Origin: JADFSZ01 sp022560555 [NCBI: PVC group bacterium] | GTDB taxonomy: Bacteria; GCA-001730085; JADFSZ01 | Direction: 5' to 3' | DNA length: 10,310 bases | Assembly (NCBI GenBank): GCA_022560555.1 | Contig: JADFSZ010000048.1 | Location: forward strand, 1 to 10,310 | Part shown: positions 5,744-10,310 of the stretch, piece after piece | Layout of the letters: each line of letters begins with the position of its first letter | Position numbering within the stretch: position 1 is the first letter of the stretch | Translations under genes and position numbers: made by a program | Notes under the pieces: model-generated | What the model was told of the DNA's origin: nothing | Database searches by the model: none | Seen by the model: only the letters and a program-made list of their open reading frames with translations

Positions 5744-6705
5744 GACGAATGACTTTCCCTTGTGTTTGTTTTAGCCGTGCTGGCTAAGCGTTCCAGGAGA
5801 CTTTCTTCAAGTGATTTTGCTGAGTCGATTCCCATACGTCTCAATCTCTCATTGGAGCAGGCGACTTCAATTAAAATGGCAATGTTTCTTCCCGGGCGGA
5901 TAGGGACGAGGTAATGCGGTAGCCATTGATCCAAAATTTCATATGTTTTCAAGTCTAGCCCCAGGCGGTCATAATCTTTGTTTTTGACCCACTCTTCAAG
6001 AGTGACGATAATGCTCACGATTTTTTGATTGCGAATGGCGCCTATCCCGAATATTTTTTGAATATCAATAATGCCGAGACCGCGAATCTCCATATGATGA
6101 CGAATGATATCGGAACGGCGTCCGACGATCAATTTTCTCGCGGTTAATTTGAGATGAATAATGTCATCGCTCACAAGACGGTGTCCCCGCTTGATGAGTT
6201 CCAGGGCGCACTCACTTTTACCGATTCCGCTTTTTCCTAATATGAGGACACCTATGCCGTAAACATCCATAAGGGTTCCGGATATGGTGAGAGCAGGAGA
6301 AAATTGCTCTTCAAGGTAAAATGTGATTGTCGCGCTGATTTTACTTGTTGAAAGAGAACTTTGAAAAATGGGAATCTGCTTTGCCTTGGCAACTTCCTTA
6401 AGCTCGTTGGGGATGGATAGGCGCCGGGCAACCACAATACATGGGAAATTAAAGTCGCAAAACTTTTTTAAAAGGGTTTTGCGGGTTTTCCCAGACAAGC
6501 CCGCTAAATAGGAAATTTCGGCTTTGCCGAGAATTTGAATTCTTTTAGAGGCGAAATAGGCATAGTAACCTTTAAGGGCCAGCCCGGGACGGTTGACCTC
6601 GGCGACCTTAATTTTTCTTTCCAGATCGTTCGGAGGCCCGATCCTACGGAGCCTCAACTCTTCTTTTTGGTCCTCATAAAACTTGGTTATGGTAATAAAG
6701 GGCAT
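5740..6705 (-). CDS. hprK: HPr kinase/phosphorylase, catalytic His replaced by Ser
   Basis: HprK phosphorylates HPr on Ser46 and, in bifunctional forms, removes that phosphate by phosphorolysis. The 321 residues have an N-terminal regulatory domain (about 1-130) and a C-terminal P-loop kinase domain. The Walker A motif is GKSGIGKS (157-164, Lys163), acidic pair Asp180-Asp181, family signature MEIRGLGIID (205-214), Arg247 in YDRLG, and VPIRPGRN (267-274), the segment linked to dephosphorylation. The distances Lys163-Arg247 and residue 142-Lys163 equal those of B. subtilis Lys159-Arg243 and His138-Lys159. Residue 142, normally the active-site His of an HGxLxDxYG motif, is Ser here (codon TCC). 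Start ATG 6705 lies two bases after the EIIA stop, with GAGGTGG inside the EIIA 3' end as ribosome site. The stop overlaps the rapZ start. Confidence 0.95.
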   Translation of the reverse strand: MPFITITKFYEDQKEELRLRRIGPPNDLERKIKVAEVNRPGLALKGYYAYFASKRIQILGKAEISYLAGLSGKTRKTLLKKFCDFNFPCIVVARRLSIPNELKEVAKAKQIPIFQSSLSTSKISATITFYLEEQFSPALTISGTLMDVYGIGVLILGKSGIGKSECALELIKRGHRLVSDDIIHLKLTARKLIVGRRSDIIRHHMEIRGLGIIDIQKIFGIGAIRNQKIVSIIVTLEEWVKNKDYDRLGLDLKTYEILDQWLPHYLVPIRPGRNIAILIEVACSNERLRRMGIDSAKSLEESLLERLASTAKTNTRESHSS

Positions 6706-6707
6706 GG

Positions 6708-7172
6708 CTAATCCACCTCGGCATTTTGCGTCTGGAATACACGGCGAATTTCATCCGGAGATTGTGAGTTTTTTAATTCAAGACGGTTTTTTTCGCTTTT
6801 GAGAATGCGCGCGAAGCGGGCGAGGATTTGAACGTGGAGCTTTTCTTTCCCCTCGGGAAACAGCACCATCATTATGAGATATACTTTTTGGGCGTCGATA
6901 GCCGAAAAATCAATTCCCTTGTCGGATTTGCCGATAGCCAAGGACACTTCTTCTAAGTCAGAAATATTGGCATGCGGGATGGCAAACCCTTCCCCGATAG
7001 CTGTGCTCGCCATAGATTCCCGATGCAGCAAACGTTTAAAAGTATCATCGGGATCCGTAATAAGATTTTTTTCATGGAGCAAGGATGCCAATTCTTTGAA
7101 GGCTTCATCCCTCGTTTGAGCTTGCAGGTTAATTTTAATCACGCTTTGGGCCAAGAGTTTTTGTATATCCAT
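6708..7172 (-). CDS. ptsN: PTS EIIA domain protein, fructose/nitrogen-regulatory family
   Basis: This 154-residue single-domain protein belongs to the EIIA-fructose/EIIA-Ntr family, which accepts phosphate from HPr on a histidine. The site is GEGFAIPHA with His67, preceded by MASTAIG. The C-terminal half has the expected VYLIMMVLFPEGKEKLHVQIL core. No EIIB or EIIC domain follows, and it is next to hprK/rapZ/hpf as ptsN is in many Gram-negatives, so a regulatory role is more likely than sugar uptake. The symbol ptsN rests on that context. ATG 7172 has AGGGAAGG about six bases upstream. It lies 20 bp after hpf and two bases before hprK. Confidence 0.93.
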   Translation of the reverse strand: MDIQKLLAQSVIKINLQAQTRDEAFKELASLLHEKNLITDPDDTFKRLLHRESMASTAIGEGFAIPHANISDLEEVSLAIGKSDKGIDFSAIDAQKVYLIMMVLFPEGKEKLHVQILARFARILKSEKNRLELKNSQSPDEIRRVFQTQNAEVD

Positions 7173-7192
7173 AAGAGCCTTCCCTCAGACGA

Positions 7193-7744
7193 TTAAAAAT
7201 CCGGTTCAATGAGACCGAGATTCCCGTCTGTTCGTTTATAGACAACATTCACTTTTTCGGTTGTGGAGTTAAAAAACGTTAAAAAATCATACCCGAGGAT
7301 CTTGAGCTGTAACAACGCTTCTTCAATCCCCATCGGTTTGATGGCGAATGTTTCCGAACGAATGAGTTTAGGTATCGCGCTTGTAGTTGTTGTGTTGTCT
7401 TCCGACGCGAGAATGTTCATGCGCATATGACCGCGGAACGATTTGTGTTTTCTTTTATGATCTTTAAGTTTCTGATTATGTTTCTTTAATTGTTTTTTGA
7501 TTTTCTCAACGACAAGATCCACGGAGGCATACATGTCCTTACTTTCAGACACCCCCGTGATAAACGCGTCTTTGGTTTGCAGTGTCATTTCCGCGACATG
7601 CTGGTAGGATTTTTCTAAACTCATGATGACATGAATCGCGATGATGGGTTTGCAGTACTGTTCGAATTTTTCCGCCTTTGTCTCAATATATTTTTTAAGC
7701 GGAACCGTAAGTTTTAAATGCCGACCGGTAATTGTGATATGCAA
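7193..7744 (-). CDS. hpf: Long-form ribosome hibernation promoting factor, TTG start
   Basis: HPF binds the small ribosomal subunit and stores ribosomes as inactive 100S dimers in stress or starvation. The 183 residues contain both parts of the long form. The N-terminal S30AE domain (about 1-95) starts HITITGRH and ends in a Lys-rich helix. After a linker, the C-terminal dimerisation domain (about 126-183) reads IRSETFAIKPMGIEEALLQL...NVVYKRTDGNLGLIEP. The start is TTG at 7744-7742: it gives the canonical N-terminus and is preceded by a strong AAGGAG (7757-7752), seven bases away. No ATG fits. It follows the zinc-ribbon gene and precedes EIIA. Long HPF in a Gram-negative-looking operon with PTS regulators suggests joint control by energy status. 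Confidence 0.95.
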   Translation of the reverse strand: MHITITGRHLKLTVPLKKYIETKAEKFEQYCKPIIAIHVIMSLEKSYQHVAEMTLQTKDAFITGVSESKDMYASVDLVVEKIKKQLKKHNQKLKDHKRKHKSFRGHMRMNILASEDNTTTTSAIPKLIRSETFAIKPMGIEEALLQLKILGYDFLTFFNSTTEKVNVVYKRTDGNLGLIEPDF

Positions 7745-7751
7745 CGGAAGA

Positions 7752-7757
7752 CTCCTT
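7752..7757 (-). promoter_or_regulatory. Strong ribosome binding site that fixes the hpf TTG start
   Basis: AAGGAG on the minus strand lies seven bases upstream of TTG 7744. It shows that this genome uses anti-Shine-Dalgarno pairing, unlike the left end of the window, and that hpf starts at TTG. Confidence 0.8.
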
Positions 7758-7804
7758 TCTTAAACATGGGCCAAGATTGTGAATTGGGATTGCCGGATAA
7801 AATG

Positions 7805-8257
7805 CTAAAGCCGATTACCTTTCCACGGCATTCTGTAGGATTTCAGGTATTCTCGAAAAGAAAATATTTCATCTTTTGTTATGGGGTTTTCGGCAAGGAA
7901 CGCATCCCCGTCCTCTTCTAAAGGATCCATTATATCTTCTTCGAATTCATCGAGAAGGATCATAAGTTCTCGCTCATCAGAGAGAGGCCATTTTGGTTCA
8001 TAGGAAACACTTCGTCGATCTTGAGAAAGAACTTTTTCTAAAACATGGGAAATATGATCTTGAAGTTTTTCCAAATCAATGGAAAGAATTTGTTTTCTAT
8101 CAATTTTGTATATGCGATTCTTAAAAATCATAACTAAACCATGGCAATCGGTGCAATTGGATATGACAATAGCTTTTGGTCCAAATTGCGGCAATATCAA
8201 CACAGTTTGGCAATGCGGACAGGTGACGAGATTGATATCGCGGAAATAATTGCGCAT
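7805..8257 (-). CDS. Zinc-ribbon protein of unknown function, first gene of the PTS operon
   Basis: The 150-residue product is not recognised as a named family. It has two Cys pairs, CPHC (13-16) and CTDC (35-38), the spacing of a zinc ribbon. A charged middle follows (IDRKQILSIDLEKLQDHISHVLEKVLSQ, about 53-80), then a strongly acidic segment (about 93-122: DERELMILLDEFEEDIMDPL and onward), and a basic end. There is no membrane segment or signal peptide, so it is probably cytoplasmic. ATG 8257 has no clear Shine-Dalgarno but lies about 53 bases from a predicted start site. It is the first gene after the promoter and is 60 bp ahead of hpf on the same strand, so probably co-transcribed. The acidic tail with a zinc ribbon could suit an RNA-polymerase or ribosome partner; that is a guess. 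Confidence 0.8.
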   Translation of the reverse strand: MRNYFRDINLVTCPHCQTVLILPQFGPKAIVISNCTDCHGLVMIFKNRIYKIDRKQILSIDLEKLQDHISHVLEKVLSQDRRSVSYEPKWPLSDERELMILLDEFEEDIMDPLEEDGDAFLAENPITKDEIFSFREYLKSYRMPWKGNRL

Positions 8258-8316
8258 TTATGTACTTAATGAAATATTAACATGATTTACGACGGTACCT
8301 GCCTTGAACACCCTGT

Positions 8317-8345
8317 AATATATCAATTTTGGTGAGCAAAATCAA
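8317..8345 (-). promoter_or_regulatory. Promoter of the zinc ribbon-hpf-PTS operon
   Basis: On the minus strand TTGATT (8345-8340) is followed by 17 nt and TATATT (8322-8317). Matches to consensus are 4 of 6 and 5 of 6 with ideal spacing. The predicted start near 8310 gives a leader of about 53 nt before ATG 8257. It could drive all seven genes to ptsI, since no gap inside the operon exceeds 60 bp. Confidence 0.6.
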
Positions 8346-8411
8346 GCCTGAAAATAGGGCCGTGGGGGCTGGAACCTTGGACAATCGTATGTATAACTTC
8401 AATTTGTTAAG

Positions 8412-8423
8412 TATCTTAAGATA
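8412..8423. promoter_or_regulatory. Perfect 12-bp palindrome, possible operator
   Basis: TATCTTAAGATA reads the same on both strands. It lies between divergent promoters, about 67 bp before the lptF -35. An AT-rich 12-mer can arise by chance, so an operator role is only suggested by position. Confidence 0.3.
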
Positions 8424-8478
8424 ATGTTGGGCGGTGTCACAGCCTGTTTCTCAAGGAGAAGGTCCCGATGGAGGCCTA

Positions 8479-8507
8479 TTGACAAAACCGATCGACACGG
8501 AAATAAT
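8479..8507 (+). promoter_or_regulatory. lptF promoter
   Basis: TTGACA (8479-8484, perfect) is followed by 17 nt and AATAAT (8502-8507, 5 of 6). The predicted transcription start near 8514 leaves only about nine bases before ATG 8523, so the mRNA would be nearly leaderless with no room for a Shine-Dalgarno. The -35 overlaps the stop of the four-codon frame at 8468-8482. Confidence 0.65.
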
Positions 8508-8522
8508 GCCCTATTCAAGCTT

Positions 8523-9617
8523 ATGAAAATCCTAAGAAAATATCTTTTGGTAGAACTGGGCCTGCCCTTCGTTATGATCCTTGCCACTCTGCTGATCCTT
8601 CTCGTTTTAACGCAGATCGTTCGTCTGGCAGACTTAGCGATTCGAAAGGGCGTTGACATATCCATTATTCTGAAGATCATTGTCTATTCGTTTCCCACGA
8701 TGCTGCCGTTTGCTCTTCCGATGGCCGTGGTGACGACTTTGTTGCTGGTGCTGGGCCGTTTGTCCAGTGACAATGAATTCTTGTTGGTTCGAGCCTCAGG
8801 GGTCAACCCCTACCTGGTCTTGATGCCGATTTTGGTTATTGGTATTCTCATGAGTTTAGGCACGTTGATATTGAACGATCAAATCCAGCCGAGAGCTCAC
8901 TTTTCCATACGGCGGCTTATTGTTCAATTAGGATACCAGAATCCGTTTGCGTTTATTGAGCCGGGAGAATTCATAGATGACTTTAATAACCATATTATCT
9001 TTGTGCAGAGCATAGAAGATAAAGTTCTGAAAAATGTGATCATTTATGAAATCCGGGAAGGCAAACAGGTTCGAACCATTCATGCCAAAGAAGGGAGGCT
9101 TTTGCCGAAACAAGAAGGCTTTGGAATCGTCTTGGCTCTTCGTGACGGATTCGCGGAGGAGCCTGATCAAATGGATCCGACCAAGACGTACACGATCCAT
9201 TTCGAAGAGTGCCCTGTCGAATTATCAATGGACGCGAGTTCAACTTCGGGGGGGAGAATCTACAAACGTTTGAAGGAGTTAACAATTGCAGAAATCAAGC
9301 GGCACATTCTCTCGTTCAAGGATAAAGTGCTCATCGACCGATACAAGACGGAGCTTCATCGAAAAATCTCAACGTCTTTTGCCGGATTCGCCCTCATGAT
9401 CATGTGTATCCCTCTTGCCATTCGGACACGGCATGGTGAAAAAAGCATCGGATTTGCGCTGTCGATCCTTGTTTTAGTCGCTTACTATACCTTATACTTT
9501 TTTTCACAAAGTTTTGCCGAAGCCGGTGTGCTGTGGCCCTGGGTTATTATGTGGGTTCCTAATACGGTTAGCGTTCTTGCGGGGTTTATTCTTTTTCGAA
9601 GGATGCTGATGCGGTGA
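8523..9617 (+). CDS. lptF: LptF/LptG-family permease of the lipopolysaccharide export complex
   Basis: LptF and LptG form the inner-membrane channel that, with LptB, extracts lipopolysaccharide and sends it along the periplasmic bridge. From ATG 8523 the protein has 364 residues, the usual length. It shows three N-terminal membrane segments (about 12-34, 50-78, 97-118), a periplasmic domain (about 120-270) and three C-terminal segments (about 282-301, 309-330, 337-358). Family motifs include SSDNEFLLVRASGVNPY (81-97), NDQIQPRAH (118-126) and HRKISTSFAGFALMIMCIPLAI. An ATG at 8424 in frame would add 33 hydrophilic Arg-rich residues; 8523 is chosen because MKILRKYLLVELGLP is the normal start. 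LptF versus LptG cannot be settled from this copy, and no second permease gene follows. It implies an outer membrane with LPS. Confidence 0.92.
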   Translation: MKILRKYLLVELGLPFVMILATLLILLVLTQIVRLADLAIRKGVDISIILKIIVYSFPTMLPFALPMAVVTTLLLVLGRLSSDNEFLLVRASGVNPYLVLMPILVIGILMSLGTLILNDQIQPRAHFSIRRLIVQLGYQNPFAFIEPGEFIDDFNNHIIFVQSIEDKVLKNVIIYEIREGKQVRTIHAKEGRLLPKQEGFGIVLALRDGFAEEPDQMDPTKTYTIHFEECPVELSMDASSTSGGRIYKRLKELTIAEIKRHILSFKDKVLIDRYKTELHRKISTSFAGFALMIMCIPLAIRTRHGEKSIGFALSILVLVAYYTLYFFSQSFAEAGVLWPWVIMWVPNTVSVLAGFILFRRMLMR

Positions 9618-9624
9618 TATTCGC

Positions 9625-9651
9625 CACAGAGATTACAAAGAGCACAGAGAG
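9625..9651 (+). repeat. Three tandem nonamers of the CACAGAGA type
   Basis: CACAGAGAT, TACAAAGAG and CACAGAGAG follow each other without a gap eight bases after the lptF stop. Consensus is YACARAGAK. CACAGAG-rich short repeats like this are, to my recollection, dispersed in many environmental genomes; the copy number in this genome is unknown. Confidence 0.55.
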
Positions 9652-9721
9652 AAAAAATATCAATGCCGTGAGTCTAAAATCGCAAATAAGGCGCTATCGT
9701 TCGTTTAGCTTAATGATAAGA

Positions 9722-9749
9722 TTGACAGTATTTTGAAAGACACTATAAT
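9722..9749 (+). promoter_or_regulatory. Near-consensus promoter of tRNA-Leu
   Basis: Perfect TTGACA (9722-9727) and perfect TATAAT (9744-9749) are separated by 16 nt, one short of the optimum. The start near 9756 leaves about 34 nt of 5' leader before the tRNA for RNase P to remove. Consensus strength is expected for a stable RNA. Confidence 0.85.
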
Positions 9750-9789
9750 TGGTATCGGTTTTGGCAAAGCCGTAAGAATCCTCCTAAAA

Positions 9790-9873
9790 GCCGAGATGGC
9801 GGAATTGGCAGACGCACCAGCTTGAGGGGCTGGCGGGAGCAATCTTGTGGGGGTTCGAGTCCCCCTCTCGGCA
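9790..9873 (+). tRNA. tRNA-Leu, anticodon GAG
   Basis: The 84-nt class II tRNA has a perfect 7-bp acceptor stem (GCCGAGA with TCTCGGC), anticodon stem CCAGC/GCTGG around the loop TTGAGGG (anticodon GAG, reading CUC and CUU), a long variable arm, and T-arm GGGGG-TTCGAGT-CCCCC (9849-9865). The discriminator is A, as leucine tRNAs require. CCA is not encoded, matching the tmRNA gene in this window, so a CCA-adding enzyme is needed. Five T residues follow directly. Confidence 0.97.
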
Positions 9874-9874
9874 T

Positions 9875-9951
9875 TTTTCGATAGCCGATAATCGATAACC
9901 GAGGATCGAGAATCGAAAACCGGGAATTGAGAGCCGTGATCCGTAAATCGT
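9875..9951 (+). repeat. Eleven-unit degenerate heptamer tandem repeat
   Basis: Starting two bases after the tRNA, eleven 7-nt units run in unbroken register: TTTTCGA, TAGCCGA, TAATCGA, TAACCGA, GGATCGA, GAATCGA, AAACCGG, GAATTGA, GAGCCGT, GATCCGT, AAATCGT. Consensus is about NRAYCGA, with G at position 6 in every unit. The A at position 7 decays to T toward the right. The array separates the tRNA from the signal-peptide gene at 9976. It resembles short tandemly repeated repetitive elements known from cyanobacteria in form, not in sequence. Confidence 0.85.
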
Positions 9952-9975
9952 AAAAACAATACAAACGAGGGGCAT

Positions 9976-10310
9976 ATGAAAAAAATTCTTTGGATGATAG
10001 GAGTTTTTGTTTTAGTTTTGAATTCCTTTGTTTTTGCGGCCGACGGAGAAGGTGTTTACGGCTCACGGAGTTTGATTCACGATGACACGGGGCATCATGA
10101 TGAAATTCATTTGCATGAAGTGGGAATCGGCGGCGGGTACGGATTTGGTGATCTCAAGAGTAATCAGGGGGATTTTGAGGTATTTCCGATTTTTCTTCAT
10201 TTTGGTTTTGACATCAATTCGCTTGTGGGGCTCGAAGACCATGAAGGAACTTTGCTGTTTGCGGTAGAACCTTTTGTCAATCCTGTTTCGGATCCAAGTG
10301 GAGTTGAAGC
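9976..10310 (+). CDS. Secreted outer-membrane protein, probable PagL-like acyloxyacyl hydrolase (partial)
   Basis: The frame is open from ATG 9976 to the window edge (111 complete codons). GAGG (9967-9970), five bases upstream, is a good ribosome site. Residues 1-22 (MKKILWMIGVFVLVLNSFVFAA) are a clear signal peptide, with cleavage likely after Ala21 or Ala22. The mature part (EVGIGGGYGFGDL, then IFLHFGFDIN, then LLFAVEPFVNPVSDPSGVEA) has alternating beta-barrel-like strands and resembles the acyloxyacyl hydrolase/PagL group, outer-membrane enzymes that remove the 3-O acyl chain from lipid A. The catalytic His-Ser pair of PagL lies near the C-terminus and is not in this window, so activity cannot be judged. 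An LPS-related role would suit the lptF neighbour, though the tRNA and repeat separate them. An unrelated porin-like barrel is the alternative. Confidence 0.6.
   Translation, partial: MKKILWMIGVFVLVLNSFVFAADGEGVYGSRSLIHDDTGHHDEIHLHEVGIGGGYGFGDLKSNQGDFEVFPIFLHFGFDINSLVGLEDHEGTLLFAVEPFVNPVSDPSGVE

Larger units (their letters stand above)
8258..8522. other. Divergent intergenic region between the PTS operon and lptF
   Basis: Besides the two promoters it contains a perfect 12-bp palindrome TATCTTAAGATA (8412-8423) that could be an operator. It also has a good AAGGAG (8453-8458) placed nine bases before an ATG whose frame closes after four codons (8468-8482, Met-Glu-Ala-Tyr). Nothing else coding was seen. 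Confidence 0.5.

Noticed and set aside
8424-8522. N-terminal extension of lptF from ATG 8424.
   Set aside because: The added 33 residues are Arg-rich and not hydrophobic, unlike the family, and the predicted promoter lies inside this stretch.
9705-10066. Several overlapping minus-strand frames across tRNA-Leu and the downstream repeat.
   Set aside because: They are translations of the tRNA and the heptamer array in reverse; the period-7 DNA avoids stops and gives Ser/Arg/Leu/Ile-rich strings.

Overview
The window appears to hold two kinds of DNA. Bases 1 to about 1390 look like Bacteroidota sequence. They carry an AT-rich fmt whose sequence style matches Bacteroidota Fmt, then a small gene that begins like a Bacteroidota HU protein. 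That gene sits behind a TTG-N19-TAnnTTTG promoter, the specific form used by the Bacteroidota primary sigma factor, and neither gene has a Shine-Dalgarno sequence. From about 2424 onward the DNA is a Gram-negative genome with ordinary -35/-10 promoters and Shine-Dalgarno sites. Its gene set (HPr kinase, RapZ, HPr, enzyme I, EIIA, long HPF, LptF) is reminiscent of candidate phyla such as Omnitrophota; that placement is inference from gene content only. Between the two lies a little-annotated stretch with one orphan membrane protein gene (1753-2298). The switch may be horizontal transfer next to ssrA, or an assembly chimera.

Layout: fmt (31-969, +), HU-headed glycine-zipper peptide (1155-1385, +), membrane protein (1753-2298, +), tmRNA gene ssrA (2424-2780, -). 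A seven-gene minus-strand operon then reads from 8257 down to 2757: zinc-ribbon protein, hpf, ptsN-like EIIA, hprK, rapZ, ptsH, ptsI, with ssrA at its end. Divergent to it is lptF (8523-9617, +). After lptF come a short nonamer repeat, tRNA-Leu(GAG) behind a near-perfect promoter, an eleven-unit heptamer repeat, and the start of a PagL-like outer-membrane gene that runs off the edge.

The operon encodes a complete phosphorelay (EI His190, HPr His20, EIIA His67) plus the HPr Ser kinase and RapZ, but no sugar permease in view. It therefore looks like a regulatory PTS, here coupled to ribosome hibernation. The two most striking points are these. (1) ptsI and ssrA overlap: the ssrA promoter lies inside the last codons of ptsI, and the ptsI stop codon is nt 22-24 of the tmRNA. 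(2) Two enzymes lack a catalytic histidine: Fmt has Asn106 at the E. coli His108 position, and HprK has Ser142 at the B. subtilis His138 position.
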